In this document: in pieces, positions 57,662 to 64,000 of the stretch
How the letters are laid out: each line of letters begins with the position of its first letter
Numbering within the stretch: the first letter of the stretch is position 1
Assembly (NCBI GenBank): GCA_937916485.1
Contig: CALFSV010000065.1
Span: 66,729-130,728, forward strand
DNA: 64,000 nucleotides
DNA from: an uncultured Paracoccaceae bacterium
GTDB lineage: Bacteria; Pseudomonadota; Alphaproteobacteria; Rhodobacterales; Rhodobacteraceae
Direction: 5' to 3'
Notes under the pieces: model-generated
The model's input: only the letters and a program-made list of their open reading frames with translations
Databases searched by the model: none
What the model was told of the DNA's origin: nothing
Position numbers and translations under genes: made by a program

Positions 57662-58335
57662 GGGGCCGTCCGGGCGTCGTCGCCGCCAGTGTCGCCCTGC
57701 TGTTTCTGGCCAGTTGCGGCGATCAGTTGCGGTCAAGCCTTGTTGGCCAGGTCGGGACACGCCTTGTCCCGGCTTTGGCCGGGTCCGGCCCATCAGCCGA
57801 AGAGGCCGCCGCCCAGGCGACCGCCATGGGGTTCGGGCCAGACGCCATAGCTGCCAATCCTGAAAACTACATGCTGTTTCAGGTCGGTGGGCTTGGGATC
57901 GCGGGACTTGGTCGTGTGGTGTCTGAACATGACAACCTGCGAACCTGGCTGGGGGATTCGGGCTACTCTGTCAGCATTGAGAACGGGCTTGTTGTGGCCA
58001 CCCGCGGCTTCGGAAAGGACCTCATGGCAGCAGACGTGGCAAGTGTCCGGGCCGCGATCGACGCTGGCGGCGGCGAAGCTGTCCGATTGCATGACTATCT
58101 TGATAGCCGAGACCAGATCGTACAGGAGCGCTACGCCTGCGTCATCGCTTCTGCAGGGCTCCAGCCTGTCGACCTGGGTTTGCGCCAGGTTGAGGCAGAA
58201 GCCTTCGCCGAGACCTGCCGTAGTACACGGGTTCAGTTTGAGAACATGTACTTTATTGGAGAATCAGGGGGAATCATTGCGTCCCGCCAATTCGTCTCGG
58301 ATGTCGTTGGATATTTGAGCAACAATATCCTCTAA
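57658..58335 (+). CDS. yjbF: YjbF/GfcB-type lipoprotein
   Basis: A 225-residue lipoprotein: signal with lipobox LFLASC (cysteine about residue 20). The mature part is mixed alpha/beta with ENGLVVATRGFGKDLMAADV, consistent with the YjbF/GfcB group that partners YjbH/GfcD. The start overlaps the yjbH stop, as expected for a functional pair. A small paralogous peptide gene follows 101 bases later. Confidence 0.85.
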   Translation: MRGRPGVVAASVALLFLASCGDQLRSSLVGQVGTRLVPALAGSGPSAEEAAAQATAMGFGPDAIAANPENYMLFQVGGLGIAGLGRVVSEHDNLRTWLGDSGYSVSIENGLVVATRGFGKDLMAADVASVRAAIDAGGGEAVRLHDYLDSRDQIVQERYACVIASAGLQPVDLGLRQVEAEAFAETCRSTRVQFENMYFIGESGGIIASRQFVSDVVGYLSNNIL

Positions 58336-58436
58336 GTTTGGCGGTTGATCGCCTACCGGAAACTCTGCGCTTGGAGATTTGTGAGTGAAAGGTTTAAGAA
58401 CACCTCATATCTTACCGCAAACACAGGAATTTTCCA

Positions 58437-58649
58437 ATGCGCGCTACAAAATCCATCGCCCTTTCCGCCGTTCTTGCCACTGTCGTTGCCAGCCAGGCTT
58501 TTGCCGGCGGCTATGACGTTGCCGTGGTTGAGCCCCCGATCGCACCGGTTGTCATGATCGAGCCCGAGCCCGCCGGTTCCTCCTATGGCTTTCTGATCCC
58601 CGTTGTCGCTCTGGCCGCCTTGGCTGCCCTGGCGATTTCGAACCAGTAA
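58437..58649 (+). CDS. Small secreted/membrane protein, paralogue 1 (possible YjbE-like)
   Basis: A 70-residue protein: signal peptide MRATKSIALSAVLATVVASQAFA (cut after about 23), a short Pro/Val/Glu-rich linker (VAVVEPPIAPVVMIEPEPAG), then SSYGFLIPVVALAALAALAI and SNQ, a hydrophobic C-terminal helix. AGGA precedes the ATG by eight bases. The neighbour at 58934 has the same order and near-identical tail. The pair directly follows yjbH-yjbF, where enterobacteria have small YjbE/GfcA proteins; homology to those is not evident. Confidence 0.75.
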   Translation: MRATKSIALSAVLATVVASQAFAGGYDVAVVEPPIAPVVMIEPEPAGSSYGFLIPVVALAALAALAISNQ

Positions 58650-58901
58650 AGCTTCTTTTTCAGAGCCGGCGCATCGATGTTTTTTTAATTAGAAACAGCG
58701 GTGTGCCGGTCCTTGGACAGCAGCATCTAGAGGGCCATAAAGCCCTTACGGATACGCCTATGTATCGTGGTGGTTTTGCGACGGCCACAGGATTGCCACA
58801 CTGTTGCATTTTTGCGCTGGCAATTAGGCCGTTTCTGATTGCAAGTCGGTTCCAATGAGACAAGCACCTTGAGTCGCGCCTACAAAGCCGATATAGCCGA
58901 T

Positions 58902-58916
58902 TTAACGCTTTGTTTA
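58902..58916 (+). promoter_or_regulatory. Possible CtrA-like site before small paralogue 2
   Basis: TTAA (58902-58905), seven bases, TTTA (58913-58916). It is one base off the CtrA consensus TTAA-N7-TTAA, 18 bases upstream of the start codon. In AT-rich sequence this can occur by chance. The rest of the 284-base spacer (58650-58933) shows no gene. Confidence 0.2.
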
Positions 58917-58933
58917 TCAACTGGAGTAGAGAC

Positions 58934-59146
58934 ATGCGCCTGACCAAGACCCTCATGGCTGCCGCCATCGCCACCACTGTTGCCGGTTCCGCAATCGCTG
59001 GCGGCTTCGCTGTTGAAATCGTTGAGCCCCCCGTTGTGGTGGTTGAGCCTGCAGCTGCTGGTTCCTCCTATGGCTTCCTGATCCCTATCATTGCTCTGGC
59101 CGCTCTGGCCGCGCTGGCGATCTCGAACCAGCAAGATCCTGTTTAG
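58934..59146 (+). CDS. Small secreted/membrane protein, paralogue 2 (possible YjbE-like)
   Basis: A 70-residue protein: signal MRLTKTLMAAAIATTVAGSAIA, Pro/Val/Glu-rich linker (FAVEIVEPPVVVVEPAAAG), then SSYGFLIPIIALAALAALAI and SNQQDPV. It differs from paralogue 1 mainly in the linker and in a four-residue tail. ATG 58934 has GGAG upstream at good spacing. It stands 284 bases after paralogue 1, with its own UUCG terminator 37 bases after the stop, so it may be separately transcribed. Confidence 0.75.
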   Translation: MRLTKTLMAAAIATTVAGSAIAGGFAVEIVEPPVVVVEPAAAGSSYGFLIPIIALAALAALAISNQQDPV

Positions 59147-59182
59147 GATTTGTTCGGGCGGTCCAACGACCGTGCTGAACCG

Positions 59183-59218
59183 AGAAAGCGAACCTTCGGG
59201 TTCGCTTTCTTCGTTTTA
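59183..59218 (+). terminator. UUCG-tetraloop intrinsic terminator
   Basis: AGAAAGCGAACC (59183-59194), TTCG loop, GGTTCGCTTTCT (59199-59210), then TCGTTTTA. A perfect 12-bp stem with the very stable UUCG loop. The gene holA converges from the other side. Confidence 0.93.
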
Positions 59219-59246
59219 CGGACCAGGGCTTTTGGCGTTCGCCTGG

Positions 59247-60278
59247 CTAGCCCCGTCCCTGTCGACCGATCATGGCAAGCCGGATAAGCGCCCGCTCCAC
59301 CAAGGCGTGCTGGGGCGCAGTTGACGCGGACCGCAATTGGAGATCCGTCTCGATCAAGAGGCTCAGCGCCTTTTCCAACCGGTCGCGGCCCCAACTGCCG
59401 GCCTGACGAACGATGGCATCACGGCGATCTCCATATATGGGGGGCCGCAATCGCTCAATTCCGGCCGCCGCACCTCCGGGGTCGCTGGCAACTTTGTGCA
59501 AAGTGCGGAAATGGCGCATCGCGCCGATACAAAGGGTTACAGGGTTGGTCCCCTGCGCATAGAGGCGCCGAAGTATGTCGGCGATTTGTGGCGTTTGACC
59601 CTCTGCCACGATGGCGAGAAGCGTGTCCAACTCAGCCTCGGCGGACTGGGGCGCGCATGCGGCGACATCTTCAACGCTGACTTCTGTCGACTCACTCGCC
59701 ATATAAAGGCCCAGCTTTTCAATGGTCTGGCGAAAGTCACCGGGGTCGATGGTGCGCGATAGGGCAGCCAGGGCATTCCTTGCGTCCCTGCTCATCCGGG
59801 TCAGACCGGCGCGGGCGATCATCTCGTCGATTTCCTGCGGTTCCGGCGGATTATCGTATAGGCCGACCGACCGTGCGGTGCGGTGGCCTTCAAAGACTTT
59901 GCGCAAAGCTGACTTCGACGTCAGTTGTCCCGCCGTCACGATCACTTGGGCATCGTCGGTTTGCCATTCCGCCAGAGCTGCCGCAAAGATTGAGGCAAGG
60001 CCGTCCGTCGCATCTTCGACAAATGCGACCCTTGGCCCGGGGAAAAAGCTTTGGGCACGCATGGCATCTGACAGCAACGCGGCATCCTTACGCAGGTCTG
60101 CGCCCTGCATACGGGTCAGGCGCATCTCGGCCTCGCCATGGGGCCCAATCAGGGCGTCAATGACCTGCTTGCGGCGCATGGCGACCTGCATGCCATCCTC
60201 ACCATAGATCAAAAGCCCCGCGGACTTAGGGTCCGGCTTGCGAAAGTAGTTTGGGGCATCTTTGGTGAACAGCTTCAT
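59247..60278 (-). CDS. holA: DNA polymerase III delta subunit
   Basis: A 343-residue clamp-loader subunit. GLLIYGEDGMQVAMRRKQVIDAL opening, then EDATDGLASIFAAAL region and C-terminal helical collar with ALSLLIETDLQLRSAS and ALIRLAMI. The protein opens the beta clamp. It lies five bases from lptE with leuS upstream, the leuS-lptE-holA order common in Proteobacteria. Confidence 0.92.
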   Translation of the reverse strand: MKLFTKDAPNYFRKPDPKSAGLLIYGEDGMQVAMRRKQVIDALIGPHGEAEMRLTRMQGADLRKDAALLSDAMRAQSFFPGPRVAFVEDATDGLASIFAAALAEWQTDDAQVIVTAGQLTSKSALRKVFEGHRTARSVGLYDNPPEPQEIDEMIARAGLTRMSRDARNALAALSRTIDPGDFRQTIEKLGLYMASESTEVSVEDVAACAPQSAEAELDTLLAIVAEGQTPQIADILRRLYAQGTNPVTLCIGAMRHFRTLHKVASDPGGAAAGIERLRPPIYGDRRDAIVRQAGSWGRDRLEKALSLLIETDLQLRSASTAPQHALVERALIRLAMIGRQGRG

Positions 60279-60282
60279 GGGC

Positions 60283-60795
60283 CTAAAGCCCCGGCGTACC
60301 GGCGATCAGCCGGGTCACGATCAGATCAGCCAGGATGACGGCCAGACGAGCTCTGGCATCCTCACGCGCAGCTTGCGTGGCTACGGTGCTGCCGGTCGTG
60401 GAGTAGCCGGTAAAGCCTTCTACAGTGCCACTAAGCAGGACCTCGTCCGATCCAGCGGCCCGAAGTGCATAGCTTCCGACGCCAGGAATGGTGAAACGCG
60501 TAATGGCGCCTTCCGGCGTCACGGCGACACCCGTTTCTCGCAAGCTAAGTCCCACCGTCAAGACATAAGCCGCTGAAGACGGGGCCGAGCCAAGCCGGTC
60601 CTCGATTCGGGTCCGCAACCTGTAGCCCTCGACCGTCTCGGGACCTTCGACCGCAACCCCACCTCGCAACCCGGCAGCAGTCCCGTCCGATCCGTAGACG
60701 GGAACGAACCCGCAGGCCGACAGCAGATAGGCCAGCGAAAGTCCCCCGGCCAGCAGGGTACGGCGCGACAGAGATAGTCGCCTAGATGACCACAT
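60283..60795 (-). CDS. lptE: LPS-assembly lipoprotein LptE
   Basis: A 170-residue lipoprotein with a signal and lipobox ending at about C28 ([10 protein letters not shown]). It then has [17 protein letters not shown], typical of LptE in Alphaproteobacteria. LptE plugs the LptD barrel at the outer membrane. ATG 60795 is preferred over an upstream ATG because homologues start close to it, and it overlaps the leuS end by 14 bases. Confidence 0.87.
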   Translation of the reverse strand: MWSSRRLSLSRRTLLAGGLSLAYLLSACGFVPVYGSDGTAAGLRGGVAVEGPETVEGYRLRTRIEDRLGSAPSSAAYVLTVGLSLRETGVAVTPEGAITRFTIPGVGSYALRAAGSDEVLLSGTVEGFTGYSTTGSTVATQAAREDARARLAVILADLIVTRLIAGTPGL

Positions 60796-63334
60796 TGACG
60801 ATACGACCGGGCACGACAATCAGCTTCTTGACTGGCGCGCCTTCCAGAATGCGGACCACAGCCTCGTCCGCCATGACAAGGGCCTCGATCGCGGCCTTGT
60901 CGGCATCTTGGGCCACGGTGATCTCGGACCGCCGCTTGCCATTGATCTGGATGGGCAGGGTCACCGTGTCGTCAACCAGCAGGGCCGGATCGGCCTTTGG
61001 CCAGGTGGCTGTGGTCACCAGACCTTCGCCGCCCAACATCGACCAGACTTCTTCGGACAGGTGTGGGGTCATGGGCGACATCAGCTGCGCCAGAACCTTG
61101 GCCGCCTCAACGCGCGCAGCGCGACCAGCCTTCGATTTGGCTAGCGTGTTGGTAAAGGCATAAAGCCGGGCAATCGCCGCATTAAATCCGAAGGCTTCGA
61201 TGCCCAGCGTGACGTCGTGAATGGTCTTGTGAAGCGCCTTGCGCAGATCGTCGTCCTGACCCGCCTCTGCGCCCTCAGGGGCGTCAGCGGCCTCTGAGGC
61301 GATCCTGTACACGCGGGCAAGGTGCTTGGCGGCGGCATCTGCACCAGAGGCAGTCCATTCCACGTCCCGCTCGGGCGGGCTGTCCGACAGGACGAACCAG
61401 CGGGCGGTGTCGGCCCCGTAGGACGCGATGATGTTCATAGGGTCCACGACGTTCTTCTTGGACTTGGACATCTTGGCCGAGGGGATAACCTCAACCGCCT
61501 CGCCGCTGGCCTTGACCACAACGCCATCGGGCGTCCGCTCGACCTCTTCGGGCAAATGGTAGACCGGGCGGCCTGCGGCGTCGCGGGTCATGTAGATCTC
61601 ATGCGTGACCATGCCTTGGGTGAACAGGGCATCGAACGGCTCAATTGCCTTTTCGGGCAGGTGGCCGGTGATCTGCATCGCCCGCGCAAAGAAGCGGGAG
61701 TAGAGAAGGTGCAGGATCGCGTGTTCGATGCCGCCAATGTACTGGTCGACGTTCATCCAGTACTCAGCATCCGCCATATCGGTCGGCGTCGTCGCCCGTG
61801 GCGCAGTAAAGCGGGCATAGTACCAGGACGAATCGACGAATGTGTCCATCGTGTCCGTCTCGCGCCGTGCGGCTGCACCACAGTTCGGGCAGGCGCAGTC
61901 GCGCCAGGTCGGATGGCGGTCAAGCGGGTTACCGGGAATGTCAAAGCTGACATTGTAGGGTAGTTCGATCGGCAGGTTCTCTTTCTTTTCCGGCACCACC
62001 CCGCAGGCATCGCAATGGACCACCGGGATCGGACAGCCCCAGTAACGCTGGCGGCTTAGCCCCCAGTCGCGCAGGCGAAACTTGGTCACGCCTTCGCCCC
62101 AGCCCTGCTGTTCGGCCAGGTCTATGGTCGCGTCGATCGCCTCTTGTCCCGTGGCCACGTCCAGCCCGGCAAAGTGATCGACCCACCGGACCTTGTCTGT
62201 CTTGGGGGGCACAAAGGCGGTGTCGGTGACCGGCGTAGGGTCATCGAGGGCAAAGAAGGTGTCGATGACGGGCAGATCGTATTTGCGGCAGAAATCCAGG
62301 TCGCGCTGGTCATGGGCCGGACAGCCAAAAATAGCCCCGGTGCCATAGTCCATCAGGATAAAGTTCGCGATCCAGATCGGAAGCTCCCGCTCCGGGTGCA
62401 GAGGGTGACGGACCGTCAGGCCAGTATCAAAGCCGCGCTTTTCAGCCTTTTCCAAGGCCTCTTCGGTCGTGCCGCCCTTGCGGACATCAACGCAGAAGGC
62501 CGCGACCTCGGGGTTTTCGGCCTCCAGCTGCTTGGCCAGTGGGTGGTCAGGCGAAATACCGACAAAGGACGCGCCATTCAGCGTATCGGGGCGGGTCGTA
62601 TAAACCTCGACCGTGCCTTGCCCATCGCTACGCTCGAAGGAAAATTGCAGACCGCGCGACTTGCCGATCCAGTTGGACTGCATCAGCCGCACCTTGGCGG
62701 GCCAATTCTCCAACCCGTCCAGAGCGTCCAGCAGTTCGCCTGCCATGTCGGAAATCTTGAAGAACCACTGTGTCAGCTCGCGCCGTTCCACATCGGCGCC
62801 GGACCGCCAGCCCTTTCCGTCAATCACCTGTTCATTTGCCAGAACGGTCATGTCGACCGGGTCCCAGTTCACGACGGCGTTCTTGCGGTAGACCAGGCCT
62901 GACTTCAGCATGTCGAGGAACAAGGCCTGCTGCTGCCCGTAGTATTCAGGATCGCAGGTGGCGAATTCGCGGGTCCAGTCGATGGACAGGCCCAGCGGTT
63001 TCATCTGGCCGCGCATGTCGGCGATGTTGTTGTAGGTCCAATCCTTTGGATGGCCGCCCGAGGCCATGGCAGCGTTTTCGGCCGGCATACCAAAGGCGTC
63101 CCAGCCCATTGGATGCAACACGGCATGGCCTGTGGCCAGCTTGTAGCGGGCGATCACGTCGCCCATCGTGTAGTTGCGCACATGGCCGATGTGGATCCGT
63201 CCCGAAGGATAGGGAAACATCTCAAGCACGTAGTACTTTGGTTTGTCGTCGCTGCGGGTGGCGGCAAAGGTCTGCGCCTCATCCCAGGCAGCCTGCCATT
63301 TCGGTTCGATCTCGGCGGGGGCGTAGCGGGACAT
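60782..63334 (-). CDS. leuS: Leucyl-tRNA synthetase
   Basis: An 850-residue class I synthetase. HIGH region is [17 protein letters not shown] near residue 43; the editing domain follows, and KMSKS is [13 protein letters not shown] near 620. ATG 63334 is chosen over an upstream ATG (63355) on homologue starts. Zinc-like cysteines ([25 protein letters not shown]) are in the usual insert. Downstream lptE overlaps its 3' end. Confidence 0.98.
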   Translation of the reverse strand: MSRYAPAEIEPKWQAAWDEAQTFAATRSDDKPKYYVLEMFPYPSGRIHIGHVRNYTMGDVIARYKLATGHAVLHPMGWDAFGMPAENAAMASGGHPKDWTYNNIADMRGQMKPLGLSIDWTREFATCDPEYYGQQQALFLDMLKSGLVYRKNAVVNWDPVDMTVLANEQVIDGKGWRSGADVERRELTQWFFKISDMAGELLDALDGLENWPAKVRLMQSNWIGKSRGLQFSFERSDGQGTVEVYTTRPDTLNGASFVGISPDHPLAKQLEAENPEVAAFCVDVRKGGTTEEALEKAEKRGFDTGLTVRHPLHPERELPIWIANFILMDYGTGAIFGCPAHDQRDLDFCRKYDLPVIDTFFALDDPTPVTDTAFVPPKTDKVRWVDHFAGLDVATGQEAIDATIDLAEQQGWGEGVTKFRLRDWGLSRQRYWGCPIPVVHCDACGVVPEKKENLPIELPYNVSFDIPGNPLDRHPTWRDCACPNCGAAARRETDTMDTFVDSSWYYARFTAPRATTPTDMADAEYWMNVDQYIGGIEHAILHLLYSRFFARAMQITGHLPEKAIEPFDALFTQGMVTHEIYMTRDAAGRPVYHLPEEVERTPDGVVVKASGEAVEVIPSAKMSKSKKNVVDPMNIIASYGADTARWFVLSDSPPERDVEWTASGADAAAKHLARVYRIASEAADAPEGAEAGQDDDLRKALHKTIHDVTLGIEAFGFNAAIARLYAFTNTLAKSKAGRAARVEAAKVLAQLMSPMTPHLSEEVWSMLGGEGLVTTATWPKADPALLVDDTVTLPIQINGKRRSEITVAQDADKAAIEALVMADEAVVRILEGAPVKKLIVVPGRIVNVVI

Positions 63335-63405
63335 TGGAACAGGTCTCTCAAACAAGGGTCAAAGGGCCGAAAGGCCCTGATGTCTGGGTTCAGTGATGCG
63401 TGTGC

Positions 63406-63846
63406 CTAGAGGAGGCCGTCTGCAATGCGAAGTTCCCGGGCACGGCCAAGGATTGCATCCTCGACAGCCCTTTGGGTTTCGGTGGCAACTGGTCCGCCGC
63501 GCGTCGCGATTGCCACGTTTAGCGAGCGGGCATCAAGGGCCGGATCGCTAATCAGGACAGTGGCGCGGTACGAGGTGCTGCCGCCCGGTGGTGTGCCATA
63601 GCCAAACACGATGACCCCGGTAAAGGGATCGACGCTTTCGACGGGCAGAAAGCTGAGGGTGTCGAAGGTGGCAGACCACAGATAGCGATTGACCGCGACA
63701 TTCTCGACCCCGCGTGCCCGAGAAGCCTCGCGGGTGGCATCTGGCCCGGCGCCGCCGCCGAACATTCCGCAGGCTGACAGGCCAAGGCACAGTGCGACAG
63801 CCAGTGGCAGGGCAGGGCGCTTTGAAAATGGAATATGTGCCGTCAA
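63406..63846 (-). CDS. DUF3576 lipoprotein
   Basis: A 146-residue lipoprotein with lipobox LGLSAC (about residue 26). Conserved block NRYLWSATFDTLSFLPVESVDPFTGVI and later RARELRIADGLL mark the DUF3576 family, usually found upstream of leuS-lptE-holA in Rhodobacterales. The start is TTG 63846, as no in-frame ATG exists before the lipobox. A role in the envelope is inferred from location and lipobox; the biochemical function is unknown. Confidence 0.85.
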   Translation of the reverse strand: MTAHIPFSKRPALPLAVALCLGLSACGMFGGGAGPDATREASRARGVENVAVNRYLWSATFDTLSFLPVESVDPFTGVIVFGYGTPPGGSTSYRATVLISDPALDARSLNVAIATRGGPVATETQRAVEDAILGRARELRIADGLL

Positions 63847-63945
63847 GGTTCATCCCCCCGGGGTAGTCACGTTGGCCAGATGTGTAGCGAACGGGAGGGG
63901 GTGTCACAAGAGCGATGGTTTCTGGATCGATAAGAGCGCTGCCGG

Positions 63946-63976
63946 AAAAAGAAAGAGCGGCCCCGAAGGACCGCTC
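63946..63976 (-). terminator. Minus-strand intrinsic terminator at the right edge
   Basis: Read on the minus strand: GAGCGGTCC, TTCG loop, GGGCCGCTC (one G-T pair), then TTTCTTTTT. It implies a minus-strand gene ending just to the right, beyond the window. Confidence 0.8.
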
Positions 63977-64000
63977 AAACTTAGATCGATCAGGTTCTGA

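Overview
The window is a GC-rich, densely coded chromosomal segment that reads as an alphaproteobacterium of the Rhodobacteraceae (Roseobacter group). The basis is a set of lineage-typical loci: recF–gyrB, divergent ilvE/petPR, xseB–ispA–dxs, a CcrM-type GANTC methyltransferase beside rnhB, the complete beta-hydroxyaspartate cluster bhcRABCD, tandem DUF2125 proteins, and a NaChBac-type sodium channel. The family assignment is inference from recognised proteins and gene order; I ran no database search. There are no rRNA genes, CRISPR arrays, transposases or phage genes. The only tRNA is tRNA-Arg(CCT).

Layout. 1-4 kb: recF tail, LysE exporter, gyrB. 4-6.3 kb: ilvE, then MarR/response-regulator pair petP-petR on the other strand. 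6.3-11.1 kb: a co-directional run of HDAC-like deacetylase, xseB, ispA, dxs and an RraA-like protein, covering isoprenoid precursor supply. 11.2-15.4 kb: voltage-gated Na+ channel, FAR-17a/AIG1-like membrane protein, epimerase, methyltransferase, fatty-acid desaturase. 15.4-21.8 kb: a minus-strand acyl-CoA catabolic set (class II aldolase, acyl-CoA dehydrogenase, NDP-forming acyl-CoA synthetase, CaiD-like hydratase, MFS permease). 21.9-25.2 kb: adenine deaminase plus AMP nucleosidase. 25.3-27.8 kb: HU, EamA exporter, a CcdA/thioredoxin pair. 27.8-34.2 kb: bhcR divergent from bhcABCD (glyoxylate plus glycine to oxaloacetate), then a convergent LacI regulator.

34.4-39 kb: tRNA-Arg, several small unknowns including a membrane-anchored winged-helix protein, rnhB and ccrM. 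39-49.5 kb: MDR reductase, AlkB-type hydroxylase, mutY, DciA, DsbA-like protein, CoA transferase, lpxK, waaA, DUF4170, CysQ-like phosphatase, PmbA/TldE. 49.5-55.4 kb: two DUF2125 paralogues, SDR, flavoprotein, GST. 55.5-59.2 kb: yjbH-yjbF (exopolysaccharide export) followed by two paralogous 70-residue secreted or membrane peptides. 59.2-64 kb: holA, lptE, leuS and a DUF3576 lipoprotein on the minus strand.

Most worth following up: a dispersed intergenic repeat (at least five copies, one inside the bhc operon and two in a hairpin-rich spacer at 19.5-19.8 kb); the pair of small proteins behind yjbHF; the two-TM winged-helix regulator; a CaiD-like cluster with an NDP-forming ligase instead of CaiB/CaiC; three GANTC sites crowded ahead of ccrM; and several convergent gene pairs that overlap at their stop codons.
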